Source: Ashinkailepas kermadecensis (taxonomy: Eukaryota; Arthropoda; Thecostraca; Neolepadidae). Taken from it: a DNA stretch of 64,000 nt. The stretch spans positions 62,001-126,000 of the forward strand of contig JAOTOM010003683.1 of assembly GCA_034440615.1 (NCBI GenBank), in the 5' to 3' direction. A program made the translations under genes and the position numbers. The notes under the pieces are model-generated. The model was not told the origin of the DNA, did no database searches, and saw only the letters and a list, made by a program, of their open reading frames with translations. Below are positions 47,601-60,654 of the stretch, piece by piece (position 1 is the first letter of the stretch; each line of letters opens with the position of its first letter).

Positions 47601-48480
47601 GTATATAGTATATATAGTATATAGTAAGTATATAACAGTCACATCAAGCACTTCGAATCACGCTCTCACGAACTAGCCGAAGTCTAATTACAGTTATACG
47701 ATATTGATATCAATAGCTACCTAGATAGTTAGCTATAGTTGGCCATAGTGATTGCAATAGCTAGATAGTTAGCTATAGTAAAACCTAGTGACAGCTATAG
47801 CTATCACTCAAGCAACGAACAGTCTGGGGTTACCAGCAGCCCGAGCGTCGCTATAGGTCGTTATTGAAAGGGTAACTCCTTTCTGGTGTCACAGATTCCC
47901 TCTTACAACCCACGCACAATGTGCAATGTACAAGGTTTTGCTCTGGCAATGCTTTGTCGTTAAGGTTTGTGGGCGCAAATGCATTATCGAAGTGACCAAG
48001 AACACACCACAACAACAGTGACGAACCTTGTCTCAAACTTCATCGATGGCCCTTGGAAGCTCGCAAGCATGGACTCGGCCACTATTCAAGTTTTAAGAGG
48101 GATATATTCATTCAATATATTCAATCTACATCCCTGAGTAGCCCCTCAAACCATTCGTGTGGCAAGCCCACGGAATGTTCACTGGTAAAAAGACATCTGA
48201 TGCTCTGCAGGGTAGTTTATCCTCAGTGCCAGATTCAACAGTGCGTCGATTTATGCCAATGGGTGACAGTTTTCTACTTCTTTTCATGAGAACCACTGCT
48301 GATTCAAAGTAGTTCCAGCCTGTCATGCTGTACTTGTACGTTGCAATGTAGCCGTCGAATCCTGCAAAGGTCGACCAGGGCTCAGGCTAGGCCATGCCCT
48401 CTTCCTAGCCTCCAAAAGCAACCACCATATACATGCTAATTAGATGATCGTTTATGACGTGACGGCGTGTAAGACACATC
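47601..48480. other. No gene seen
   Basis: Opens with TATAGTATATAG and TAGTTAGCTATAG low-complexity blocks (47600-47810), then unique sequence. Confidence 0.4.
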
Positions 48481-48818
48481 TGCCATCATCATCGCCGCAC
48501 TCTTCCACCTCCTGACGATGTCTCGGCGCACACCAGCACTGCGATGCCGTCACCCATGGCCGCCCGTGAGGTCGCGAGGTCGCCCGTGAGTCCGTGAGGT
48601 CGAGCAGCGCCGGCATTGTCGTCGTCTATTGAGCGAGACGTTTTACGATCGCGTGGTGGGTGTGAGCGCGGCATGTGCGGACTGTCATGCGACGTCCCTG
48701 CCCTTCCCCTCCAGGGGGATTATCGTCGGCGGTGGCGCAATAACGGCAAATCCGGTAAAATCGCCCTGATAGTGGCGGGGTGGCGTTCGCCGGCGGGCGG
48801 ATCTATCGAGAGCAGCCT

Positions 48819-49075
48819 GGTGCGCCGACCCTCTCACCGTGGGCGTGACAACAGGACAGCGTGTATACAGCGCACCGGCTCTCTTACCATGGACGTGACA
48901 AAAGGAGAGAGTGCATAGAGCGCACCGGTTCTCTTACAGTGGGTGTGGCAAAGGAGAGCATGCATGCAGCGCACCGGCTCTCTTACGGTGGGCGTGGAAA
49001 AAGGAGAGCGTGCATACAGCGCACCGTTTATCTTACCTTGGGCGTGGCAACGGTAGAGTCAGTGCACAGCGCACC
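48819..49075. repeat. 50-bp tandem repeat, about five copies
   Basis: Units start CGCACCGGCTCTCTTAC and continue with a GGGCGTGACA-AAAGGAGAG block. The copies differ at about a tenth of positions. Confidence 0.9.
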
Positions 49076-49483
49076 TGCCGACCGGGGTATCTGTGCGGGC
49101 GGCGGACGAGAGGAGGAAACAGTGCGCCGGTCGGGTCATGCCTCGCCAACGTCGGAGTAGGCCGAGCCGATGAACGGTGGCACCTGTTTAACGTGCCGCC
49201 AGTTCCGGACTGATTTGCTGCTCGCCCTGCTCTATTTTTATTTTTTTTTATTATGACATGTATAACCACCGGTTTAACTGTTACGCGATTTTGACCTTTT
49301 GTGCTGTGCCGTTTTATCTAATTAACGCGAGGTTGTAATAGCCACAAGTCCGTTGTGGATTACCTCAATAAAAGTATGTCTGAAGATGTGACGCTGCCAG
49401 CTGTCCGACCTGGGCCTCCCGATCTGGCCGTTTGATCTGGGCCGCGATCGTTTTGTTGTTGGGCACGGATTGCTTGCAGCCGC

Positions 49484-49866
49484 ACGGGTCGGCGTCCTGA
49501 GCGCAGCATGGATCGGCGTCCTGAGCGCAGCACGGGTCGGCGTCCTGAGCGCAGCACGGGTCGGCGTCCTGAGCGCAGCATGAGTCGGCGTCCTGAGCGC
49601 CGCATGAGTCGGCGTCATGAGCGCAGCACGGGTCGGCGTCCTGAGCGCAGCACGGGTCGGCGTCCTGAGCGCAGCATGGGTCGGCGTCCTGAGCGCAGCA
49701 CGGGTCGGCGTCCTGAGCGCAGCACGGGTCGGCGTCCTGAGCGCAGCACGGGTCGGCGTCCTGAGCGCAGCACGGGTCGGCGTCCTGAGCGCAGCACGGG
49801 TCGGCGTCCTGAGCGCAGCACGGGTCGGCGTCCTGAGCGCAGCACGGGTCGGCGTCCTGAGTGCGC
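49484..49866. repeat. 24-bp minisatellite, about 16 copies
   Basis: GGTCGGCGTCCTGAGCGCAG plus CACG repeats almost exactly. All frames stay open because 24 is a multiple of three. Confidence 0.97.
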
Positions 49867-50177
49867 CGCCAAACGTATCGGCACATAATCCCATCCGCAT
49901 GGGCGGGGCATTATTGGCGGCCGGCGCACCGAGCTGCCGCCTGTCGGGCGGTTGGCTTCAATAGGACCCGGTCGACCCCAAAGGATCTGTGGGGGGCTCG
50001 CGCCCCACGCGCACAATGCTCAATGGATTTAAATACATGGGGAATATCGCCCGCTCGCCCAATCATTTCATCCATTAGAGGCACAATGGACGGTCGGGGC
50101 AGGGGATCATATTGCGGGTCCTGTCCCCGGGGACGGCAGGGGAGACAAACCGCTGACATTCCCGGGCCGCCAGACAC

Positions 50178-50340
50178 CGTGCCGCCGCCGCCGTGGCAGG
50201 AGCTCGCCGCCGCCCGCCGCCGCCCCGTCACCGCTCGCCGCCGCCCGCCGCCGCCCGCCGCCGCCGTGGCAGGAGCTCGCCGCCGCCCGCCGCCGCCCGC
50301 CGCTCGCCGCCGCCCGCCGCCGCCCCGTCGCTCCGCCAGG
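50178..50340. repeat. (GCC)n-rich repeat with two longer copies
   Basis: CGCCGCCCGCCGCC runs; the segment GTGGCAGGAGCTCGCC occurs at 50202 and again at about 50266. Confidence 0.9.
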
Positions 50341-50377
50341 TGTCGCGCCGCTCCGCCAGGTGTCAGGCCGCCGCCGG

Positions 50378-50650
50378 AACCGCGTCACGTGTCAGAGACC
50401 GCGACCGACGCGTCAGAAGCCACGACGGACGTGTCAGAACCCGCGACAGTCGGTCAGAAATCACGATAGACCTGTCAGAGACAGTGGCAGACGGGTCGGA
50501 GCCAGCGACAGACCGGTCAGAGACAGTGACATACCCACCAGGAAGTGCGACAGACCGATCAGAGATAGTGACAGACCGGTCACAAGCAGTGATAGACCGG
50601 TCAGAGACAGCGACAGACGGTTCAGAAACCGTCCCAGATTTGCGAGAGAT
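50378..50650. repeat. 21-bp minisatellite, about 12-13 copies
   Basis: Units like GACCGGTCAGAGACAGTGAC recur with substitutions. The period is a multiple of three and frames read as DRSETVT heptads. Confidence 0.9.
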
Positions 50651-50934
50651 TGTGGCATACCCCACAACGTCCGTCAACGGGGCAGCGTTAATCGGAGCAG
50701 AGGTAAGGAATCCCAGTAGATGTCGGTAACTGTGGAAATATGCGGCTGCGGTCCAACTTCTGTCATTCCAGCGCCGAAGGATTTAGCCATGATATTACCT
50801 GCTATAATGATATCATGGGGTCAGATATTTGCGAATGAGCTATGTTTTTCTTCTATTTATTACAAGCATTTGCAGTCACTGGAGGATTCAGAAGCCAATC
50901 AGAAATTACTTGGGGAGTGGTCGGGTGCTATGGA

Positions 50935-51125
50935 CAGAGGCACAGGAAAGGGGGCCGCGCCACGCCCAACAGTAGCCAAAATACACTAGATCTAAATATA
51001 AATTTTGAGATTTTCACCAGCAAAACCAGAAATTTTCGACCTGCTTCTCACGCCGAAAAGTATCTCTGTGTCATCACATTTGTTTTGTCGGGCCCACCCG
51101 TACGAAAATCATGGCTGCGCCCCTG
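50935..51125. mobile_element. hAT-like MITE, CAGAGGCACAG family
   Basis: The left end CAGAGGCACAGG and inverted right end CAGGGGCGCAGC form imperfect terminal repeats. Flanks GCTATGGA and GCGGTGGA agree at six of eight positions. Confidence 0.65.
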
Positions 51126-51133
51126 GCGGTGGA

Positions 51134-52180
51134 AGAATGGCTCGATAAGAAAGTTGTCATGTAAAATGAGAAGCAAATCGTAGGCTTTAAATGTATTGGA
51201 GTTCGTTAAAAAGCTGAGTAGTAACCAATGTTTGTAAATGGATAGATGATACAAATGCATGGGTGTAGGAGCGTTTGAAAAAGTGAGGGGAGGGGGGGAG
51301 ACAAGTCCATACCGGCTCAATATGACCAGAATACAATTTGTTCAGTAAAGGTATGGCGAGGATGGGATTAATGGTGAGATTAAAAACTGGAGTTGACCAA
51401 CTTACCTGAGATGTAGTTACCATTTAGGTATTTTGCAATGCTGGGTGGACTACACTTGCGGTTCCTCCATTACCGAAAAACGAAAATAAACATAGACACC
51501 ATGCTTCACTGAAATACAGGGAGATGTCGAGGTCACTGGGTCACCATATATATGATCGCTTGAGCAAATCTTTACTACATCTTTGTAGGCAAGCATATTT
51601 TGATGCATCTTTTCCCTCGGAGAAACTAGGAAAAGCATCGGAAGCAGATACCATTGCTACCTCCTCCCCCACCCCTCAAATGGTGGATCCAAGAATTTTG
51701 ATCGGGGGAGGACCACTTGGTCTACATGGACGCCATTTATCTGGGGAGGGGTGCCTATTCTATTCTAAGAGATGCTATTGGCTGCAAAACTTATTCCGTG
51801 GGCTGTGCGGATGCACTCGAGAGTTCTGAAGAGGCGCCTTTTCCAGTTGAAGTAGCCACATCTATATCGGGGGAGTGGGCAAATGTCGCCAGTTGCCACC
51901 ACCCATCACCATCACCACTGAAAGTGTGGCAGGTGCCCTGTCCCTTTTCCCACGTCAAATGGAATTGGACTTATCTTTAAGACTGAGGGAGGGTAAATTT
52001 ATATTAGAGCCAACCTTCTTCATTGGCTTGTCAGTGTGGGGATGGGTGCAGGGAACAACTTGTTATGTTGCTTGCCATGTACAGTCATACATTAATGTCT
52101 AATGCTCCCGAAAAGTCACGAGTTCATACAATGCTGCCCGCCTCTTTAGGCACTACGTTGGTGATCAACGTTACCGATGC
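51134..52180. other. No gene seen upstream of the RUNX exon
   Basis: Mixed sequence with a MITE-like stretch near 51680-51830 (GTGGATCCAAGAATTTTG). Probable 5' flank or intron of the RUNX gene. Confidence 0.4.
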
Positions 52181-52347
52181 GCCCCCCTCAACATCCACTA
52201 TCGGTGTATCTGAGAATGGCCCCGGCGTGCGCGCCAGCCAGTTCCGACCGCAGCGAACGCGCCGACGCCACCGGTCGACCTCAGCGCAGCGGGTGAGACC
52301 GCCAGGCCGCCTCCGTCACCCAAGCTCCTCCCCGCTGTCTGTTTCAG

Positions 52348-52745
52348 GCGGAGACGCCCCCGGCTCTAGTTGGCGCGGCGGCCACCACGCGGCGCCAGCG
52401 GCGGCCGGCGCCGCAGGCCGCCCGGAGTCGGTCTGGGCGGGCGCCGGTGGCGGTGGCGCTGCTGCACGATGGCGGCCGAGACGCTGGAGGTGGACGGCCC
52501 GCTCGTGTCGACGGACGCGCCCAACCTGCTCTGCACGCGCCTGCCCGGCCACTGGCGCTCTAACAAGACGCTGCCCTCGTGCTTCCGGGTGGTGTCGCTA
52601 GACGGCGCGGCGGACGGCACTGAGGTCACGCTGCGCGCCGGAAACGAGGACAACCCGTGCGCTGAGGTTCGCAACAACCGTGCCGTCATGAAGGGACACG
52701 TCGCCAAGTTCTCTGATCTCCGCTTCGTCGGCAGGAGTGGGAGAG
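52348..52745 (+). CDS. RUNX: RUNX (Runt-domain) transcription factor, first coding exon
   Basis: RUNX proteins bind TGYGGT sites with CBF-beta and direct cell fate. Translation starts at 52469 (context ACGATGG), the first in-frame ATG after an in-frame TAG at 52367. The 92 codons carry the N-terminal half of the Runt domain: VSTDAPNLLCTRLPGHWRSN, KTLPSCFRVVSL, DGTEVTLRAGNEDN, CAEVRNNRAVMKGHVAKFSD and LRFVGRSGRG. The donor AGAG|GTGAGAG sits where vertebrate RUNX genes have an intron, after GRSGRG. The acceptor TGTCTGTTTCAG at 52336-52347 makes a 121-nt 5' UTR part of this exon. The second half (KSFTLTI... to the C-terminal VWRPY) is not in the window. Only about eight residues precede the domain. 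Confidence 0.92.
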
Positions 52746-52749
52746 GTGA

Positions 52750-53549
52750 GAGACATGGCTGTTGCCTACTGCCCTTGCTATCACAGTAATTCGATAAGTT
52801 CAGGCGAATGACTTCCAACAAGCTCATATCCATGAACGAGCAAGCTGGACTTATGTCAATAGAGACGCTGAAACATTAGCATAGGAATCGAAATCGCAGG
52901 CATGGAAGTTTCCATATCAATATCTTGCAATTTTAACATGGGGCCAATATACGTGAACTGGAATGAATCTCCTCCGACCATTTTCCCATTCCAATATTGT
53001 CCTGGTTGCCACATCCCTGGCGGAAAGTTTGGTTCTTTGACTAGATTAAGACGTCAGTCTTACATGACTAAGCTTGACGCCAGAATGTGTCCACAGTAAC
53101 CATGGCTGCGCACCATTTGCTCCAGCTCACCCCAGCCAGCCGCTATGTAGTGTCGTTCACTAGTCGCAGACCACGCAGCCGTGGATTGTCATTAAATTAC
53201 ATCGCACCACGCGCAATCATGCTGTCGCTTCCAAAGGCCAGCCTGGGATAGATAGTTAAGGCCGGTCCCCGGTGTCCAACGATGTAGCGAAAATGTGTGA
53301 GGCGGGAGATGTCAAGAGACAAATTTGTTACCATTACAAGATTTAAGCGAGCAAGTCGATTGATTTATCGGCTAGTAGACATGAAAATGGGAGAGAGGTC
53401 CCCTATGTTACAATGGTAAGCAAACTGACCTCGCTTTCATCTGCAACATATGTCAGGTTCGAATTTCCTATCCAGGTAAGCCGTAAGCGCCACTGCATAT
53501 GTACAAGCACAATCACACTCAGGGCTGAAGATCTCTCACGAAGCCAAGG
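52750..53549 (+). other. RUNX intron, no exon seen
   Basis: No continuation of the Runt domain was found on the plus strand here. Confidence 0.5.
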
Positions 53550-53557
53550 GGTCCAAG

Positions 53558-53910
53558 CAGTGGCGCACCGGAGGGGGGGGGCCAGGGGGCCCGGCCCCCC
53601 CCAAGTGCCCTTTTGGCCAAAAGTGCCCTTTTGACCGAAAAGTGCCCTTTTGACCGAAAAGTGCCCTTTTGTCCGGAATGTCCCAAATTTAGCCCAAAAA
53701 TCACCTGCCTTATCATAAGGCAGGTGATTTTCGGGCTAAATTTGGGACATTCCGGCCAAAAAATTGCTACCCCCCGGTCAACAAACCTTCCAGTGTGCCC
53801 CGGGCCGCAAAGTGCCCTTTGGAGCCGGTCAAGTGCCCTTTTTGAGCCGGCCAAGTGCCCCTTTTGGTCCGGGCCCCCCCCCCCATGGAAAAATCTTGGG
53901 TGCGCGCCTG
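53558..53910. mobile_element. hAT-type MITE with exact 8-bp target duplication and an internal palindrome
   Basis: The left end CAGTGGCGCACC and inverted right end CAGGCGCGCACC differ at two of 12 bases. GGTCCAAG flanks both sides (53550-53557, 53911-53918). The centre (53672-53756) is a nearly perfect palindrome around 53714 with one mismatch in 41 pairs. Around it AAGTGCCCTTTTGNCC is repeated on both sides. Confidence 0.9.
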
Positions 53911-53919
53911 GGTCCAAGT

Positions 53920-54412
53920 CCTGATTTTCAAGACATAATTTCAGATTTAATAGGGAAAATGACAACTTGACATTAGCAGAGTACCAAACCAGGGGGTCTA
54001 GATGCCCCCCCCTGTTTGGTCAGACCCCCCGATCCGCCCGGGATCTCCAGCCATGAGCACACTGCACAAGCACATTGATGAATGAATCACGAAATGTGGC
54101 CAGCAAAGAAGTTTATCCCTTATCATTCCTTCGAAAATACGGAATCCTGCCAGCACCCACGCACGAAATGGTTCACATTTCCACCTCTGGTCCGCATATA
54201 AAGTCCAGTTTTGAGATGCCACTGCTTTTTCGTGTGCCAGTCTCAGGACCTAAAACTCCCTGGGATTCTGCAATGCGAAAGCCCACACATTGTTCCTGTT
54301 AAAGCGATGAGTTAGTGCCATGATTTTCACCTGTATTCAGCACCGACGGCCTCTCAGTTGTCGTTACCTTAAATGTGTTGTCGGTGGTTTATTGATAATT
54401 ACCCGGAGAAAA

Positions 54413-54457
<45 letters not shown>

Positions 54458-55030
54458 TGAGAGAGAGAACAAGCATCACAAAAGGACGCGGACACTGATT
54501 AATCCTCATGTTTCTAAGATCTATGCTGATCCCGTTGCTTTCATTCTGGCTATGAACTTCATGTTGAAATTAAACGCCAGCAGGCAACAATGTAGCAAGA
54601 TATCGACCCAGTTTCGTACAGATATTCGTCTATGATTATGGAATATTTTATTGTTGTAAAGATCGAGTGTCTTGCTGGGCTGAGTCAGTCTGAATCAGTC
54701 AGTCTGAATTATCCCGTCTGACCTGCAGAAACTTAGCTAGGAATTGTCCAAGTAGGGGGTAGATTGTGTGAGGGAACCAACACATTTTTTTAACACTCCG
54801 GATTTGGGCCACCGAATTTATTTTAAAAAATGTCCCGTTTCTTTGCTTAAAAAAATAAAGCCTAGACACAAAATGTTAAGACCTCGTTGGGAGTTCGGAT
54901 TGTCGGATACCCTCCCTCCTCAAATTGTATATAAACATGGCATTGTTATAAGCCAAGGATGCAGACAGCCTAAACATGCATCTATGCGCAAGATGTCAAA
55001 AGTTCATTGAAAACGATGTCGATTCAATAT
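53920..55030. other. No gene seen; (GA)n tract
   Basis: A (GA)n run lies at 54409-54470. The rest is unremarkable AT-rich sequence. Confidence 0.5.
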
Positions 55031-55039
55031 TCTGTAAGG

Positions 55040-55260
55040 GTTAAGTAAACACCTGAACAGGCTCGTAAAGGCTCCTAAGGACTTGCAGACGATCGTGAGG
55101 TTCAGGATGCGTTTGTAAGGGCCTGTAAGCATTCGTAAAGGCTCGCAGATATTTGTAATGACCCGTGGCCGTTTGCAGGCTCCGTATGCATTCGTAAGAG
55201 TGTAGACGTCCGTAGGAGCTCTCAGACATTTGTGAGGACCCGCGGACGTTCATAGGGCGC
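55040..55260. repeat. Degenerate 20-bp-scale repeat
   Basis: Blocks like GCATTCGTAAAGGCTCGCAG and CGTTTGTAAGGGCCTGTAAG recur with heavy variation. Confidence 0.55.
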
Positions 55261-55264
55261 CGTA

Positions 55265-57875
55265 AAAAATGTACACTTGCTTGTAAATCCCATTCACTTT
55301 CAAGGCGGCGCAAATGACCTCTGTGGTCCGGCACGCCTTTAAGCTCACTCCCCCCCCCCCCCCACCCTTCGTAAGAACTCGTGGACGCTCTTAGGTGTCC
55401 TACAACAGCCCCAGTTACAATAATATCTGTTGTTGGCCTTTCTAACTCCGCCATGGCAACGCCATTGACGATTACGCAAGGGCCCCTGAGCCCCTGCCCC
55501 GGCTCGGGCCGTGACAGGGGCACGTGGGAGCCCAAGAAGGGGGCGACCATCCACGCCGCTCCTCACTTGGATACGCCTCTGCTTACCTCTGAATTCACCT
55601 TCCGACGGCAAAGTACAAGCATCATGCGATGCGGTCTGTGTTCCAGCTGTCTTTCATCCAAGGTAATCCTCGACCCCGCACTTTTCCGCCCCACATGTAT
55701 TCTACTGCAACCGACTCCCCGCCTATTGCATTAACTTCAATGCAATTTAGACCCAGCAGATTCTAGTCCAGTCCTGTCAGATAAGTGGCAATTGGAAATT
55801 CGTCCCACAGGTTACGAATGCTGCAAACACTTCCCGCTCTCTTTATTCATACGATACATGCAAATGTTTCCTCTAAATTACGGTTTATAATAATGTCATT
55901 CTCAATTTAGTTCTTAGTGTCATCAAGATAGTTTCATTTCAGCTATGTTTTGTGCTGACGACAATTTCTAAGTATAGTTGCATTCGCATATAATTTGAAC
56001 TGGGCCAATTTGACAGTCCTGAATCTGGCCGGAGCTCTCCTACTCGTTGCTACACACCTACATGGTATGTATCCATATATTGGACAGCCCTATTCTCTTG
56101 ACCTGTCCCTCATTAGAACGGCCTCGTCAAAGCTCATTTCATCTCGCCTCATCCCTCCGCCTTCTCACCACTGTTCATACAAGCCGCTTTCAACCAAGTC
56201 CATGCTACAGATTTGTTCCCAAGAAAATGCTGTTTGGCCCGAGCCTCAATCTCGACTCTAGTTTGGGATTTTCCAGCTCTGGATTTTATTTCTACTTTCA
56301 TCCCGACTGACAACCTCTGATCAACAGTGGATTTTGGTCGTCACACGGGAGCTTTCCACCAGTGCCCATAAAGGAAATGACATAAAAACAGAATGTGTTT
56401 ACTGGAGTACTCGTGAAGCTGGTACGTAGGGCTCAGACAAAGTAGGTCTCTTGCACAAATATAGCTGAATGTAGCACATGCTCAATTTGAGTAAGAGTGC
56501 CAGGGTTCCCTTTCAAGCACATACCCATATTTTAGGCTTGATATCATGGACACGAAATTCATGACATCATACGCGTATGTGATGGGAGCGTTTCTGTGCC
56601 CTCTACGTCTGTCTCCATGTCTCACTGTCAATTTCACAGGATTTTGGATGCCTGTCAATGTCAATTTCACAGGATGCCTATCTGTCTTTCTACATATCGG
56701 TCTCTCTCCCTGTACCTCGTGTGGTCTCCTGGACAACCCTTTTCGTTTTCCCCCACTCAACTTGGCCATCAGCTACTTGCTGTGGAATGCGCATGGTATA
56801 GCGGAGTTTTCTCACGGGGAAATTCCCTCGGGTATAATTTTTGCTTTGAAATGTGATATGCAGACGAAGGAAGATGACGGCATAATATCTAGAAAGAATG
56901 TGTGCTGCCCTCTGTATTGAGTGCAAGGAGGTTGATTTACATGTCTGACGAGGGAAGAACGGAAATGAACGCCTCCTCTCGAAAAGGCTTAAGGTGAATA
57001 AGAATAAGGATGTGAAGGATGTGATCTCTGTTCTGGCGCTCCTTCCTTCTCTCCACTATTCTCAACATCGCCACGACCCCGCCTTCCCTTTTGCCACCCA
57101 GATGGCAGGGCATCTATTCAGTCTCCATCGTCAGCTCCCTTCTCGGGAATAGCCCTGGTCATGGTGTCGGAAGCGACTTCCACCGACATCCCCCCCCCCT
57201 CCCATATACTGGCGCTCGCTCTGAGGACGGTCGGCTGCCGTCCACACTGTGCGGGGACTGGAAGCTCCCTGGGGAGGGGAGCGCTGACGGTGATAGACGT
57301 CTGATTGACCGCCTACCCAACTTCAGCGGGGAAACACTCGTCCGTTTCGGCGTACACCACTCTGAAATATTTTATGAGAGAGGCTGAGTTGTCCAGCTTA
57401 TTCCAACGAAGTCGTAAACAACTACCGTTGCCAGATAACTTCCGGTGACATCGATCTTTGCTGTTTCCCGTCCCACGCCATTTCTCTATCGGTTGTTTGA
57501 GACTGTCGTATTGTTTTATTTGATGTTATTGAGGTTTGATGGCGTTATTATTGAGGCGGTCCATGCATCTTTTGGTAAGCTTATTGCCCATAGGGTACAT
57601 AAAGTGGCCGCCGCACCAGCCTCCAAAAGTTTTGACGATAGCCAAGTGCATGGGCGTCGCAACGGTGGGGGACGAGGAAGACGGTCCCCACCCCCTGCCG
57701 CCAAACTTCGTGAAATTTGGCATTACACATATAACGATGCATTGAAAACCGATCCAAAAATCCTCTCGTCCACCCCCACCGCATCAAGAATACATGGCGA
57801 CATCGAGGACGCTGTGAAGGGAATGGTCCCAGAAGCGCTTCTGTCCCATCAGTTTCAAGCTGGTTCTCATGTCGA
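55265..57875. other. No gene seen
   Basis: Several open frames on both strands, none with a recognisable domain. Two CAATTTCACAGGAT segments at about 56629 and 56661 form a short direct repeat. Confidence 0.45.
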
Positions 57876-57879
57876 TGCA

Positions 57880-58550
57880 CCCGTGCGATGCTATCTGGCT
57901 AGTTGTGGGTGATATCTGGCTGGTTGTGGGTGATATCCGGCTGGTTGTGGGTGGCATCTGGCTGGTTGTGAGTGGTATTTGGCTAGTTGCGGGTGATATC
58001 TGCCTGGTTATGGGTGATATCTAGCTCGTTGTGGGTGATATCTGACTGACTGGGTGGCATCTGGCTGGTTGCGGCTAATATCTGGCTGGTTGTGGGTGAT
58101 ATATGGCTGGTTATTGGTGGTATCTGCCTGGTTGTGGGTGGTATCTGGCCGGCTGTGGGTGGTATCTTGCTGGTTGTGGGTGGTATTTGGCTGGTTGTGG
58201 GTGGTATCTGCCTGGTTGTGGGTAATGTCTGGCTGGTTGTGGGTGACATCCGGCTTGTTGTGGGTGATATCTGGCTGGTTGTGGGCGATTCTGGCTGGTT
58301 GACTGGCTGGCTGGTTGTGGGTGATATCTGGCCAGTTAGCTGGCTTGCTGGTTGTGGGTGCCATCTGGCTGGTTGTGGGTGATATCTGGCTGGTTGTGGG
58401 AGATATCTGGCTGGTTGTGGGTGGCATCTGGCTGGTTGTGGGTGATATGTGGCTGGTTGTGGGAGATATCTGCCTGGTGAGCTGGCTGGCTGGCTTTGGG
58501 TGATATCTGGCTGGCTGTGGGTGGTATCTGGCTGGTTGTGAGCAATTTTG
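57880..58550. repeat. 21-bp minisatellite, about 30 copies
   Basis: TGGCTGGTTGTGGGTGATAT plus C repeats with substitutions and a few length changes near 58285-58350. It reads as a THNQPDI heptad on the minus strand. Confidence 0.95.
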
Positions 58551-58559
58551 TTCTTGATA

Positions 58560-60650
58560 TTTGTCACATTCTGTACTGAAGGAGACATACGAGATTATAC
58601 CAAGGGCGCTAGATCAGGTCGAGTCAATATTAATAACTATTCAGTCTTGTTAGCTTCGCCCCGACTCATCAGGGTAACCGTACTTTTCACGTAATCTCAA
58701 TTCGCTGCAACATTTATCTGATAATCTTATTATCTAAAAGTGTAGTGTGCGAAGCTTCAGCATTTCTTGATCTGTGAAGGGAACATAATCCAACTATACA
58801 AGGCGTCATAATTGAATCGTAGCCAGCTGGTTTGACCGATCTGGCGGCAAAAAGCATGCGCTTTTGTGCCGATTGTGTAATGCACACATATATCACTATC
58901 TATAGTTTAGCCTATTTTTCATCATTATCATTCCGCGAGTGAAGCATATCTCAGTTACATCTGCAAAACACAGCATGTGCCACGCATTACACCTAGCTAC
59001 ACCTTCATCGTACAATACTTCATTCCAATCTAAAAGCTCAAAATTATCCACAGCTTAATTTCCTCGTTAAGAGCACCAGATCTGGATTGCATGTATTGCA
59101 CTGACGTACAATACGACATCCATGGTCATGCATTCCTACCGATGGCAATATGGTGTGTGTCTTCTTCCTTGGTCATCCATCGAGGGAAGGCGGTAAAAAT
59201 GAGCGTGGGTGTATTCATGGATAGTTGTTAATTTTGCACTAAGCGATTGCTAAATAACACCTACACATACGGAAGTACAAAAACTGTTCATATGCATGCA
59301 CAAGTACAGGAGTACTTATACTTAACTACTCCATGGACATGGATATTCTTCACAATTACGTAATTGCAACCACTTCGCATAAGAGGTTCGAGCATGTTAC
59401 ATGCCATTGAGGCATGGTCACACCACGCAATATGCCTATCGTGAGTGCAGGCAAGCACACTCAATGATGTGTTCACCTTGTGATAAGTGCTTCCTCATTG
59501 TCTGTTACCTGCTGTATAAGCTACTTCTCCGTCAGCGATATAGCGTGACATTTGTGATGCTCACTTTGCGCTTCATATTCTCACATGTGCAACTCCGGGT
59601 ATGCCACCTCCCCTATGTTGTTTATAGCTGCCAGATTGTGGTATCCGGTCCGTGACTTGCATGGTTATTAGTCGGTAAGACCATATGTTGGCTGACTGTT
59701 CTGCCCAATTTCCAATTATAATCGCAAAGTATCATGGCACAAAGCGATCAATCATAATTCCATGATTATTCATGTCCTATGTAATTTGAATACCTAATAT
59801 GTTCCAAATCGTGCAGCTATCAATTGCACGATCGGCAATTCTAGCGCATCACGCTTTTGTAAGAGTCGATCATGAACGTATATTGCACAACATTGCACAC
59901 GCAATGCAGAACCGGGACTCGAATAACATGTTAACTGGATGGGCACTCCCCACCCTCAGTGATGGGAGAATATCTCAATTTGAATGACTAATGTGGGTGA
60001 AACGAACAAAATACGTCATTTTCTGGCATACTTCTAAAGCACATGCCCCTCCAGTGAAAGCACGCTTGCGCGAATCCTGCTGCAGAGCGGCAACTAAGCT
60101 GTTCGGTGAATTATCAAGATCAGACAAGGCCCGATATGCTGATCAAGGCTGCAGGATGTAGAAGATATCCAGAATGTCAGACTTCTGCCCAACGATGAAC
60201 CTGTCACGCTCTGTACCATAGTCGTAATGCGAAATGCAAATACATACAACAACGTATGTTATGATAACAACTATATTTTATGATTAGTTTCCATAATTTC
60301 ATGTTGTCAAGGGCTACACCTCAGGGAAATAATGTCTTGTGGGATATGGGGTTGTGATATGCTCATGTATAAACGGCTCAAGAAACTTTGAAACATGACC
60401 GTGTTTGTGTTCATTCTTTCCATGCAACGCCCACTGGGGTGATGCTAAGCTTCATGACGTGTGGGTGGGCACACCCAACCCCGATCCCGTCCCTCCTTTG
60501 GCTTCGCCCATGTACTCATCATTCGCAGCCATGACATCTGCAGTGGCAACATTAATCCAGCAGCAACCTCTTGGTCAGTTTGTTAGATATTTGAGCTTTA
60601 GGGCGCCACCTCTTGGATTTGTGATATCGCACCGCAGTTCTCCCTGCCCC
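58560..60650. other. No gene seen
   Basis: AT-rich unique sequence. A stretch near 60065-60160 has an open plus frame with ARLRESCCRAATKLFGELSR, which I cannot assign. Confidence 0.4.
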
Positions 60651-60654
60651 ACCG

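Noticed and set aside
49365..49888. Long open frames encoding DADPCCAQ and RRPERSTG repeats on both strands
   Set aside because: They arise from the 24-bp array, whose period is a multiple of three.
52348..52468. RUNX start further upstream through a TTG codon at 52370
   Set aside because: TTG is not a normal start in animals, and an in-frame TAG lies directly before it.
57983..58588. Minus-strand frame of THNQPDI heptads
   Set aside because: It reflects the 21-bp array; frames on both strands are open and there is no unique domain.
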